NCBI GenBank assembly: GCA_963675945.1
Contig: OY780932.1
Span: 1,860,001 to 1,924,000 of the forward strand
DNA length: 64,000 nt
From: G963556115 sp963675945
GTDB taxonomy: Bacteria; Planctomycetota; SZUA-567
Reading direction: 5' to 3'
The notes below the pieces were generated by a model. It did not search any database. It was not told the origin of the DNA and saw only the letters and a list, made by a program, of their open reading frames with translations. Shown here piece after piece: positions 36,406 through 43,757 of the stretch; positions within the stretch are counted from its first letter, which is position 1; every line of letters begins with the position of its first letter. The translations under genes and the position numbers were made by a program.

Positions 36406-36460
36406 TTATGTTAAATCTATAGTGTTGTAATATGATAAACCAATTAATTTTAAAAATAAG
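36406..36460 (-). pseudogene. 3' end of a DUF4209-type gene cut by the IS1595-family element
   Basis: Read on the minus strand, these bases encode LKLIGLSYYNTIDLT and a stop, identical to the last residues of the intact DUF4209 gene at 60968-62731. The rest of the gene is absent: the IS left repeat begins at 36461. It converges on the Fic gene exactly as the intact copy converges on the truncated Fic gene, so the same two-gene unit existed twice. Confidence 0.8.
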
Positions 36461-37214
36461 GTTCAAGGGAACTTAACTTCCCTAATATCTATAATGGATT
36501 CTTGACTAAAATTTGCAAGATTAATTTATAGATATCTTGATCCCTGTTATTAAAACGAAACTCGCACTCTTTTAAGTGCAAATAAAATGTCGCTTTGCTA
36601 ATACCTCGAAATTTACTCAATCTGGTCTTAGCTATAGCCCAGAAATTCTCAATACCGTTGATGTAATTATGCCCTTTGGCAAATTCATTTTCAACATGTT
36701 TAATTTTATGGTGTTTCTTGAAACCAAAGTTAACAAGTCCATCATAGGTTTTAAAGCCATCGGTATATATTACGGAGTCAGTTGGTACTTTACCCTTTAT
36801 TATAGGGGTTAATTCACTTGTAGAGCAGTTTTTAACAACCTGGGTGTAGACCTTGCCGCCACGTTTGATAAGCCTAAAGACGGTGTGCTTGCCATATGCG
36901 CCGCGACCTCTTACCCCTCGTACTCTACGAGCACCAAAGTAACTTTCGTCAATTTCAATTTCGCCGGTTTCAAAGGGGCTCTGACTCTCTGAATACTCTG
37001 CTATTCTTTGACGAATTTGAGTAATAATTTTATTTATAGAGTGTCTTGAAATTCCAGTAAGGGCAGCTATTTTTGTAGCTTCTAAATCCAGAGCGCAGAG
37101 CCTTACAATCTCTCTGAATTTAGCATTAGAAATTCTTGAACGCTTTTTGTACTTGTTAACCATTGGGATATCATAACTTATCTATGAATCAAGTCAAGTT
37201 AAGTTCCCTTGAAC
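36461..37214 (-). mobile_element. IS1595-family insertion sequence
   Basis: A 754-bp element is bounded by perfect 19-bp inverted repeats: GTTCAAGGGAACTTAACTT at 36461-36479 and its complement at 37196-37214. It carries one transposase gene. I see no clear 8-bp target duplication (left flank AAAATAAG, right flank AAATATTA), so the flanks may have been rearranged after insertion or by deletion. Confidence 0.85.
36489..37163 (-). CDS. IS1595-family transposase
   Basis: This 224-residue transposase with an ISXO2-like DDE domain is apparently intact. The N-terminal helix-turn-helix region (residues 1-60) includes AALTGISRHSINKII. The DDE core has GEIEIDESYFGARRVRGVRGRG near residue 70-85, YTDGFKTYDGL near 135 and HNYINGIENFWAIAKTRLSKFRG near 165-185. 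A zinc-ribbon N-domain found in longer family members is missing, which is normal for short IS1595 types. The terminal repeats are intact, so the element may still be active. Confidence 0.9.
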   Translation of the reverse strand: MVNKYKKRSRISNAKFREIVRLCALDLEATKIAALTGISRHSINKIITQIRQRIAEYSESQSPFETGEIEIDESYFGARRVRGVRGRGAYGKHTVFRLIKRGGKVYTQVVKNCSTSELTPIIKGKVPTDSVIYTDGFKTYDGLVNFGFKKHHKIKHVENEFAKGHNYINGIENFWAIAKTRLSKFRGISKATFYLHLKECEFRFNNRDQDIYKLILQILVKNPL

Positions 37215-37640
37215 AAATATTATCGGTGGGCGGTTTCCTCAGTAAAGAAGAGCTGGCTTCTGCTGCTGAAACTTTTGTCAATCTTGTTTCATTTAGAAAA
37301 AAGGTAATAATGGTTGATGAAACTGTAGGTGGTCCAATAGATGTTGTTGTTATAACAAAAGGCGATGGGTTAATTTGGATAAAGCGAAAGCACTATTTTG
37401 AGCCAAAATTAAATCATCATTTTTTTAGTAATTACTATAAATCTTGATATTAAGGAGAAATACAATGCCAAGGGCTTCGAAAAAAAGGTGTTTAACTCTA
37501 TAAAAGAGGTTTATGATTATTTTGGAAAGAAAAAGGATAAACCCAAAGAAGAAGGCAGTAAATATGAGCGGGTTGGGAAAAGAATTGCTGAACAAGCCTG
37601 TAGAGAGGTAGCATATGAAGTTTTTGGAGGTTGTAAGTAA
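37215..37640 (+). pseudogene. 5'-truncated, frameshifted remnant right of the IS
   Basis: Directly after the IS right end an open reading without its own start encodes FLSKEELASAAETFVNLVSF, then VVVITKGDGLIWIKRKHYFEPKLNHHF. In a second frame after the T run at about 37421-37428 it continues through LDIKEKYNAKGFEKKVFNSIKEVYDYFGKKK to REVAYEVFGGCK and a stop at 37640. I do not recognise the family; it looks like the C-terminal end of a larger accessory protein whose start was removed. Confidence 0.5.
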
Positions 37641-37689
37641 ATCTATCCTTTGAGGTTCTTTAGTTTGATACATAAGTGTATGAATGATG

Positions 37690-37730
37690 ATAGGCTATCC
37701 TTATATTGGGTAGCCTATGATTCTTTATCT
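37690..37730. terminator. Bidirectional hairpin between remnant and GGDEF/EAL gene
   Basis: ATAGGCTATCC (37690-37700) pairs with GGGTAGCCTAT (37708-37718), with a moderately T-rich tail on both strands. It lies between two converging genes. Confidence 0.6.
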
Positions 37731-37746
37731 TTTACGTATAATATCT

Positions 37747-39864
37747 TCAAACATACAGGTTATAGATCAGTTCGTGCAGGTCGTCCAGGCCGAGCGGGGT
37801 GTTGAGGTAGTACCCCTGCGCGGCGTCGCACTCCAGCTCGCGCACCATCTTGAACTGCTCGAGATTCTCCACCCCTTCGGCAATGACCCGTAGATCCAGC
37901 GCTTTGGCTAACTGGATGATCGCCCGGGTGATGTCCATGTTCCGCTCGATATGCAGCTTGGAGATGTAGCTCCGGTCGATCTTCAGAATGTTGATGCTTG
38001 AACGCTCGACATTCGAGAGCGCCGAGTAGCCGATACCAAAATCGTCAATGCTGATACGTACGCCGAAAGACTTTAGCTTGTTGATGATGCTCAGTGACCA
38101 CTTGCTCTTGTCCAAAGCCGAGGTGTCGGTGATGTCGATCATGATAATGCTGCCGTCTATTTGGTACTCCTCGAGCATCCGGGTGAAGACGTTGATCAGA
38201 TCCGGGTCTGAGAGCTGCTGTAAAGTCATGTTGATCGAGATGTAAAAATCAGTCTTCTTGAGCTGCTGTATCTGTCGCTGCAGACTCTGCAGCGTACGTC
38301 CGACCTGGTCGATCATCCAGTGCCCGATCTGTACCAGCACCCCGGTCTCGTCGGCTATCGGCACAATAACCTCGGGCGCGACCTCGCCGTAAGATGGGTG
38401 GTTCCAGCGCAGCAACGCCTCTACCCCTTCGATCGTCATCGTCGTGATATTATAGACCGGCTGGTAGACGATGTCGAATTCGTGATTCTCAAAGGCCTTG
38501 AGCAGCATCTCTTTCATCTGCGCCTTGATCTCGTGGGACTTGAGCATCGAGGTGGTAAAGAATTTGTAGGCGCCGTGGGGGCGCATCTTGCTCAGGTTCT
38601 TGGCCTCGTACATCGCCAGATCCGCCCGCAGCAGGTAATCATTGACATTCTCCGCGTCTGAGACGATGCCGATACTCGCCGAGACCCGGATCGAATGCGG
38701 CTCCAGAACGCAACGCTGCGCAATCAGCTCGCCGAGCTCCTGGCAGAACTCCTCCAGCTCCTGGCGATCACGGGAATGTACGATAATGATGAACTCATCA
38801 CCGCCGAGACGGCCGACAAAATTCGGCGCTTTGATGAAGGAGTTGAGACTGTAGCTGACCTTCTTCAGTAGATCGTCGCCGACAAGATGGCCGTAGTTGT
38901 CGTTGACCTCCTTGAACTTGTTCAGGTCGAAGAGGAGTAGACTGATCGGATCGTCGTGGTCGATATTACGCTGGAGCTCCTTGAGAATGTGGGCGCGGTT
39001 GGGGAGCTTGGTGAGTTTGTCATAGTAGGCCTGGCGCCAGATCTTCTCGCGCGCCTTGTGGCGTTCGGTAATATTGAGCAAGGTGATCAGGACGTTGTGC
39101 GTATTATCCTCTTCATTACGGCCGAGAATGTCGATGGTGATAATAATATTGACCTCGGAACCGTCACGGTGCACTACTGTCATCTCGGTGGAGAGGTGAC
39201 GAGATTCTGCCTCCAGCATCTCGGTAAAGAGCTCGGTAGAGCAGGGGTAGAACTCGCGGACATCCTTGCCGATCAGTTCCGCGGCGGTGAAACCGACCAT
39301 GGTGGCGAGTTGCTCATTACTATCCTTGATGATATAATTGGTGACCAGACCAATGCCGATAGGCGCTGATTCGAGGATACCCTTGAGCTCCTGATTCTTG
39401 ACGGTGAGGTTGGTCTCGATCTGCTTGAGGTAGGAGATGTCGGAAAAGCTCTCGCAGATACACTCCACTTCGTCGATCCAGATCTTATGGGCATTCTTCA
39501 GTATCGGATTTTTGTAGCCGCCCTTGCACTTGATCGTGGTGTCCATGCCGGTAAAGCCGCTGAGATGCTTCTCCCAGATCGGGCAGGCCTTGGACTGCTT
39601 GCCCTTGGGGCAGAGGAGGTCACACGGTTCGCCGATAAGCTCTTCACGCTTGAACCCGGTGATCTGACAGGTGCGGTCGTTGACGTCCTTGATGGTATAA
39701 TCCTTACCGACGATCATTACCCCGTCGGTAACATTCTCGTATAGAGTACGAAAACGCTTCTCGCTGGCGGTAATCTCCTCCAGGCAACCGTCACAGCAGG
39801 GGGCGGAACCGAAGATGCTCCCGCCGGACTTTATTTTTTGTTTGCTGCCATCTGACTCGATCAT
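37747..39864 (-). CDS. PAS-PAS-GGDEF-EAL cyclic-di-GMP protein
   Basis: This 705-residue cytoplasmic protein has an N-terminal Cys cluster (CCDGC), two PAS domains (about residues 30-150 and 165-285), a GGDEF domain with an intact RLGGDEF motif near 380, and an EAL domain (about 450-700). The EAL part keeps VEALLRW, the N in ISINM, DDFG and KIDRSYI, and AEGVE, but the usual EITE is changed to DITD. So cyclase activity is likely, while phosphodiesterase activity is less sure. The start at 39864 is chosen over 39954 because GGTGGAG and AAGGAG lie upstream. A 16-bp palindrome lies 280 bp upstream at 40142. Confidence 0.92.
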   Translation of the reverse strand: MIESDGSKQKIKSGGSIFGSAPCCDGCLEEITASEKRFRTLYENVTDGVMIVGKDYTIKDVNDRTCQITGFKREELIGEPCDLLCPKGKQSKACPIWEKHLSGFTGMDTTIKCKGGYKNPILKNAHKIWIDEVECICESFSDISYLKQIETNLTVKNQELKGILESAPIGIGLVTNYIIKDSNEQLATMVGFTAAELIGKDVREFYPCSTELFTEMLEAESRHLSTEMTVVHRDGSEVNIIITIDILGRNEEDNTHNVLITLLNITERHKAREKIWRQAYYDKLTKLPNRAHILKELQRNIDHDDPISLLLFDLNKFKEVNDNYGHLVGDDLLKKVSYSLNSFIKAPNFVGRLGGDEFIIIVHSRDRQELEEFCQELGELIAQRCVLEPHSIRVSASIGIVSDAENVNDYLLRADLAMYEAKNLSKMRPHGAYKFFTTSMLKSHEIKAQMKEMLLKAFENHEFDIVYQPVYNITTMTIEGVEALLRWNHPSYGEVAPEVIVPIADETGVLVQIGHWMIDQVGRTLQSLQRQIQQLKKTDFYISINMTLQQLSDPDLINVFTRMLEEYQIDGSIIMIDITDTSALDKSKWSLSIINKLKSFGVRISIDDFGIGYSALSNVERSSINILKIDRSYISKLHIERNMDITRAIIQLAKALDLRVIAEGVENLEQFKMVRELECDAAQGYYLNTPLGLDDLHELIYNLYV

Positions 39865-40141
39865 CTCCACCTGACTCCTTCTTACCGTAAGCTTTGCGGC
39901 AATTAAGATAATATAATTAGCAGAAATTACGCAATCGCTGCTTCCTCGCGGCAATAATCAATCTTACACTCTTGTATATATATAATCTTTAGTAGCTTCC
40001 TCTGGAAAAAAGCCGAGAGTGAGCTTAATATTGATTAAATTGTGTAAGTGTGATAATCTATAATATCTTTCCGGCATGCGTAGTCAAAGTATGAAATTAT
40101 AAAAATATTAAAAAATGATTAAATTGATGTTGCTTTTGGAG

Positions 40142-40157
40142 AAGAAAACGTTTTCTT
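40142..40157. promoter_or_regulatory. 16-bp perfect palindrome, operator-like
   Basis: AAGAAAACGTTTTCTT is a perfect palindrome with a central CG, of the type bound by LacI/PurR/CcpA-class regulators. It lies in the 450-bp divergent region between the GGDEF/EAL gene and the lipoprotein gene. No such regulator is adjacent; the LacI protein at 51.6 kb has a different predicted site. Confidence 0.45.
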
Positions 40158-40316
40158 TGGTGAGTAAAACGGGATATTAGGGATTGATGAGAATAAGCTT
40201 GCTATTCTAAAAAGGTTTTCGATTCGTTGTTAATGAAGCGTAGACTATTTGCTTGACCGGCGGTGGCAAAAATATAAAATATCAGCATAGTGTAAGGGAA
40301 AATAAAGGGTTAGAAC

Positions 40317-40997
40317 ATGAAATATTTTCAGAATTCAGGTTTTTATTGCCTGCTTCTGCTGTTTATATTATGTGGTGGTTGTGGTGGGGCGAACTTCCAG
40401 GTCGCAGCGGATAGAGATGTCGAGATCGGTATCTTGCTGCGCAAACAGTTTACGCAGGATGTATGTGAATCCAGGCGCTACCGGCATATTCATGTGCTCC
40501 TCGATGGTAATGAGATTATGGGCTATAATACCGGGGTGCAGCCGCGACCGGCGTTTTTGGTCTATCTCTTGACCCATATCCCGGGTGAGGTGCGCGGCTA
40601 TGATCAGCTTATCGAGATTCGTGAGCATTACATCAAGGCTGAAGTGGCGATGGATACCGAGTATCATGGCGAGCCGGGGTATAAGATCGTGACTGATTGG
40701 GTTACCTTTAAAGTATCACGTGAGCAGGCCGATAGGTTGCGCCGCGAGTGGTATGAGATGCAGAAGAATCCTCCAGCCTTCAGGCTTTGGGGTGACAACT
40801 GCGCTTCACGTTTGGCGGAAAACTTTGTCAAAGCGGGAATCCTCCCGCCAGGATTGCCGGGATTCGATACGCCGGAGGCGGTGTATAAGCAGATTCGTAA
40901 ATACTACCCCGACTGTACCTTCCGCAGTGGTTACTTCGGCATAGATGCACAGCGGCAGATAACTTTTATCCCGCTCTCAACAGTATGTGTAGAATAA
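40317..40997 (+). CDS. Lipoprotein with possible papain-like (NlpC/P60-type) domain
   Basis: This 226-residue lipoprotein has a signal peptide of about 20 residues with a lipobox (LCGGC). The mature part has HVLLDGNEIMGYNTGV near residue 60-75 and a C-terminal DNCASRLAENFVKAGILPPG near 160-180. A Cys in an NCxS-type helix after a hydrophobic strand is typical of permuted papain-like proteins that act on cell wall or acyl chains. The catalytic His cannot be assigned surely. It precedes argJ by 65 bp but has its own leader. Confidence 0.6.
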   Translation: MKYFQNSGFYCLLLLFILCGGCGGANFQVAADRDVEIGILLRKQFTQDVCESRRYRHIHVLLDGNEIMGYNTGVQPRPAFLVYLLTHIPGEVRGYDQLIEIREHYIKAEVAMDTEYHGEPGYKIVTDWVTFKVSREQADRLRREWYEMQKNPPAFRLWGDNCASRLAENFVKAGILPPGLPGFDTPEAVYKQIRKYYPDCTFRSGYFGIDAQRQITFIPLSTVCVE

Positions 40998-41062
40998 ATA
41001 AAATCTCTCTGGGTGGATTGCGTGGATGCTGCCGCAGAGGTCTTTGATGCAAAGGAAATAGA

Positions 41063-42247
41063 ATGCAGAATAAACTCGATATGATAGCCGGTTTTAAGAT
41101 CAAGGCAGTTAAAGCGGGAATCAAGGCGTCGGGGAATCTTGACCTTGGGCTGATACTCGCTGAAGAGCAGGCGGTGGCGGCAGGGGTGTTTACCCAGTCC
41201 AAGGTGGTGGCGGCTCCGGTGACCCTGGCGCGTGAGGTACTCGCTACCAACGCGACGAAGATCAAGGCGGTGCTGGTCAATGCGGGAAATGCCAACGCCT
41301 GCACCGGGGTGGAGGGCATGGAGAATGCACGAACCTGCGCGGCAGAGCTGGCGGCGGGATTGGCGGCCAGCCCTGAGCAGATACTCCTCTGTTCTACCGG
41401 GGTTATCGGGGAGCAGTTGCCGCTAGAGAAAATGAAGAACGGTATCCGGGAACTTATGACTGCTGAAGCCGATTTCGGAGTTGAGTTTGCGCGGGCGATA
41501 ATGACGACCGATCTGGTATCTAAGGAAGCCGGCGTGGAACTGAAGATCGGGAATATCGCTGGGGTCTGCAAGGGCAGCGGGATGATCGCGCCGAATATGG
41601 CGACGATGCTTGCCTTTGTTCTGACCGATATCAATATTACGCAGGAACTCCTGCAGCAGGCGTTGAGCAGGGTAGTCGATGTGACCTTCAATGCGGTTAC
41701 CGTCGATAGCGATACCTCGACCAATGATACGCTCCTACTTCTCAGTAGCTGTGTGCGCGGTGAACAGATTAATGATGAAGATTCGGCAGAGTACCGGGAG
41801 TTCTGCGCTGGGCTGCGGCAGGTGTGTCTGTCGTTGGCGGAGCAGATAGCCAGGGATGGAGAAGGAGCGACCAAGCTTATCCGGGTAAATGTTCGAGGGG
41901 CGAGGACTCTGGAGGATGCGAAGCTGGCAGCGCGGACAGTGGCGGAGAGTCCGCTGGTCAAGACGGCGATGTTTGGCTGTGACCCGAACTGGGGGCGGAT
42001 TATTGCAGCGCTCGGTAGATCTGGTTGTGAATTGGTCGAGGCGAAGACCGATATCTCGCTCTGTATGGTGCCGCTACTTGTAGGCGGGACACCACAAAAG
42101 TTCTCCTCGGATGAAGTATCAAAGTTGATGGATGTTGATGAGCTGAGTATTGATATCGAACTCAACCTTGGTGGGGCTGAGATGACCATGCTTACCTGTG
42201 ATTATTCGTATGAGTATATCAAGATTAATGCCGAGTATCATACTTGA
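41063..42247 (+). CDS. argJ: Bifunctional glutamate N-acetyltransferase / amino-acid acetyltransferase
   Basis: ArgJ recycles the acetyl group from N-acetylornithine to glutamate (and, when bifunctional, also makes N-acetylglutamate from acetyl-CoA) in arginine synthesis. The 394-residue length is typical. Self-cleavage occurs before the nucleophilic Thr in the motif SGMIAPNMATML near residue 170-182. Other family blocks are present: LVNAGNANACTG near 72-83, TVDSDTSTNDT near 213 and the late GCDPNWGRI near 308, ending in YIKINAEYHT. GCAAAGGAAA precedes the ATG. It is a single gene, ended by the hairpin at 42350. Confidence 0.97.
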   Translation: MQNKLDMIAGFKIKAVKAGIKASGNLDLGLILAEEQAVAAGVFTQSKVVAAPVTLAREVLATNATKIKAVLVNAGNANACTGVEGMENARTCAAELAAGLAASPEQILLCSTGVIGEQLPLEKMKNGIRELMTAEADFGVEFARAIMTTDLVSKEAGVELKIGNIAGVCKGSGMIAPNMATMLAFVLTDINITQELLQQALSRVVDVTFNAVTVDSDTSTNDTLLLLSSCVRGEQINDEDSAEYREFCAGLRQVCLSLAEQIARDGEGATKLIRVNVRGARTLEDAKLAARTVAESPLVKTAMFGCDPNWGRIIAALGRSGCELVEAKTDISLCMVPLLVGGTPQKFSSDEVSKLMDVDELSIDIELNLGGAEMTMLTCDYSYEYIKINAEYHT

Positions 42248-42349
42248 ATCAATCTTTAGCCTGTCAGTAAAGTGATTTACTGCAGCCGAGCAGAGTTGGC
42301 GAAGGTGTAGGAAATTGCTGGAATAATTTTCTTTATAGATGAAGGGATG

Positions 42350-42377
42350 GGAAATCACGGTTGTGATTTCCTTTTTT
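42350..42377 (+). terminator. Intrinsic terminator after argJ
   Basis: GGAAATCAC (42350-42358) pairs with GTGATTTCC (42363-42371) around GGTT and is followed by TTTTTT. It is also the signature hairpin of repeat copies B and C. Confidence 0.8.
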
Positions 42378-42408
42378 AATAATATGGAATTGACTCAGGC
42401 AGTAGGTT

Positions 42409-42474
42409 GAAGGCGTGGGCGGTCTGGCTGGAAGGCGTGGGCGGTCTGGCTGGAAGGCGTGGGCGGTCTGGCTG
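42409..42474 (+). repeat. Three perfect 22-bp tandem repeats
   Basis: The unit starting GAAGGCGTGGGCGG occupies 42409-42430, 42431-42452 and 42453-42474; a fourth partial unit follows. The same phrase occurs once in copy B at 35228-35245. It lies in repeat copy C, in a non-coding region. Confidence 0.9.
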
Positions 42475-42667
42475 GAAGGCTTGGGGCGAGCATCGCGCTG
42501 GTGGGTTGATTTGAGGTGTTTCTATGTGCTGAATCAGATTGGATTATGTTTTATTTTAATAAAATTGTTTGCTAAATGAATACACTTCCTAACTCTTAGC
42601 TATAACTTGAAGTTAGCATGTTATCTATGTATAATATTGAGTATGTTACAAATATAAAGGTTATCCG

Positions 42668-43084
42668 ATGATTCAATACGATAAATTTTCAAGCTCGCTC
42701 AAACACTTAGAGCTCCAATTTATAAACTATCAGCAACTTCCAGCTGATCTTGAAGAAATTATGCAAGAAGCGGTTGCAGAATCGGTCATACAGCGTTTTG
42801 AAACCTGCTATGACTGTATGTGGAAGGTCCTCAAGAGATACCTCATTGAAGAACTAGGTCTGCCGGAGGTTCCCAACAGCCCGAAGCCGATATTTAGAAT
42901 AGCCAATGAAAATAGCGTATTACCCTCAGATATTACTGTTTGGCTGGCATATGCAGATGCGAGGATAGGAACCTCACATGACTACAGTGGCACAAAAGCT
43001 CTTGACGCGCTGAAACTTATGCGTAACTTTGTTCCTGACGCTATCAAGCTCTATGAAACAATGAGCAAACAACAGTGGGTATGA
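42668..43084 (+). CDS. hepT: HEPN-domain toxin, HepT type
   Basis: This 138-residue four-helix HEPN protein belongs to the NTase substrate-binding (HI0074) group. The motif RIGTSHDY near residue 98-105 is the R-x4-H-x-Y signature of HepT toxins, in which Arg and His form the RNase site and the Tyr is the known AMPylation target of the partner. An Asp/Cys-rich helix 3 (CYDCMWKVL) precedes it. Its stop overlaps the next start (ATGA), and AGGTTATCCG lies upstream of the ATG. It should cut RNA when its antitoxin fails; that activity is a family property, not seen here. Confidence 0.85.
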   Translation: MIQYDKFSSSLKHLELQFINYQQLPADLEEIMQEAVAESVIQRFETCYDCMWKVLKRYLIEELGLPEVPNSPKPIFRIANENSVLPSDITVWLAYADARIGTSHDYSGTKALDALKLMRNFVPDAIKLYETMSKQQWV

Positions 43085-43404
43085 CAATGAGCAAGATACG
43101 AGCAAATGAACTAGACTTATCGCAAAAAGAACTAGACGAAATTATTATGCTCATAGGTAAATATCTGCCAAACATAGAGGTCTGGGCTTACGGTTCACGT
43201 ATAAAGCATACCTCTACTTCAAAATCAGACTTAGACCTGGTCGCTATCACCAATAAAGACAGCTCAAGAGCCATTTATGATCTTAGAGAAGCCTTTGAAG
43301 AAAGCAATCTTCCTTTTAGGATAGATATCTTTCTTTGGGATGATATTCCGGATGAATTCAAGGCAAATATAAAGAATAAGCATATCGTTTTAATAACGCA
43401 GTAA
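43081..43404 (+). CDS. mntA: Minimal nucleotidyltransferase antitoxin, MntA type
   Basis: This 107-residue minimal nucleotidyltransferase has the polymerase-beta-like motif GSR-x10-DLDL (GSRIKHTSTSKSDLDL) at about residues 36-51 and a third acidic strand FRIDIFLWDD near 80. In HepT/MntA pairs the MNT enzyme AMPylates the toxin and inactivates it. The ATG overlaps the toxin stop (ATGA), so translation is coupled and stoichiometry fixed. An intrinsic terminator follows 15 bp later. Confidence 0.85.
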   Translation: MTMSKIRANELDLSQKELDEIIMLIGKYLPNIEVWAYGSRIKHTSTSKSDLDLVAITNKDSSRAIYDLREAFEESNLPFRIDIFLWDDIPDEFKANIKNKHIVLITQ

Positions 43405-43409
43405 TTATA

Positions 43410-43690
43410 AAGGTGGGGAAAATTGCGGGAGGCAATTTTTTTGTATTTGTAAAGATATATATGGGAAATTACTCACGTGATTTTCATACTTTGCTGGAGC
43501 GATACACAGGTCGCCAAGCAGGCGACCTTTTTCCATTAGGACGCATACGAATTCCGAACTGGTGAGGAATGAGTCGTATGCATATCCCTAGATGCTGGGT
43601 GTTCGAGTTGTCTATAAGATGCCACGTCTTGCGAACTGGTGAGCAAGAGGTGGTATAAGACCGAAGCCGTATCTTGTCAACGGTGTGTTG
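43410..43690 (+). repeat. Dispersed structured repeat, copy D (GAACTGGTG hairpin family)
   Basis: It begins with GTGATTTTCATACTTTGCTG as in copy B, then a terminator-like hairpin GGTCGCC-AAGCA-GGCGACC with T tail (43509-43532), then two GAACTGGTGA-capped stems. The first (loop 43556-43565) has ATTCC/GGAAT extended by GCATACGA/TCGTATGC across a 3-base bulge (43543-43581). The second (loop 43633-43642) has CCAC-G-TCTTGC / GCAAGA-G-GTGG (43622-43653). Together with copy C it brackets the hepT-mntA pair. Confidence 0.75.
43419..43442 (+). terminator. Intrinsic terminator after hepT-mntA
   Basis: AAAATTGC (43419-43426) pairs with GCAATTTT (43432-43439) around GGGAG, followed by T residues. Confidence 0.8.
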
Positions 43691-43757
43691 GAGTTGGCGC
43701 ATGGCATAAACGCTAGTAGACCTGGTAGTACTTTTGAGAATAATGCGTTTGCTGTTA

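Larger units (their letters stand above)
42290..42540 (+). repeat. Dispersed structured repeat, copy C (hairpin and GGCGTGGGCGG module)
   Basis: It shares with copy B the hairpin GGAAATCAC-GGTT-GTGATTTCC, the following GACTC...AGGTTGAAGGCGTGGGCGG block and the TTGAGGTGTTTCTATGT block. The GAACTGGTG-capped hairpins are absent. Within it a 22-bp unit is repeated three times (42409-42474). Confidence 0.6.

Noticed and set aside
40966..42189. A 407-codon antisense frame opposite argJ
   Set aside because: ArgJ motifs and ribosome site are clear on the plus strand; the antisense product is Ser/Ala/Ile low-complexity.
42409..42500. Tandem repeats as a CRISPR array
   Set aside because: Units are directly adjacent without spacers, only three occur, and no cas gene is nearby.
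43509..43532. GGTCGCC hairpin as a separate RNA gene terminator
   Set aside because: It is a good hairpin with a T tail, but it lies inside repeat copy D and no transcript start or gene is seen between the mntA terminator and it; kept as part of the repeat.
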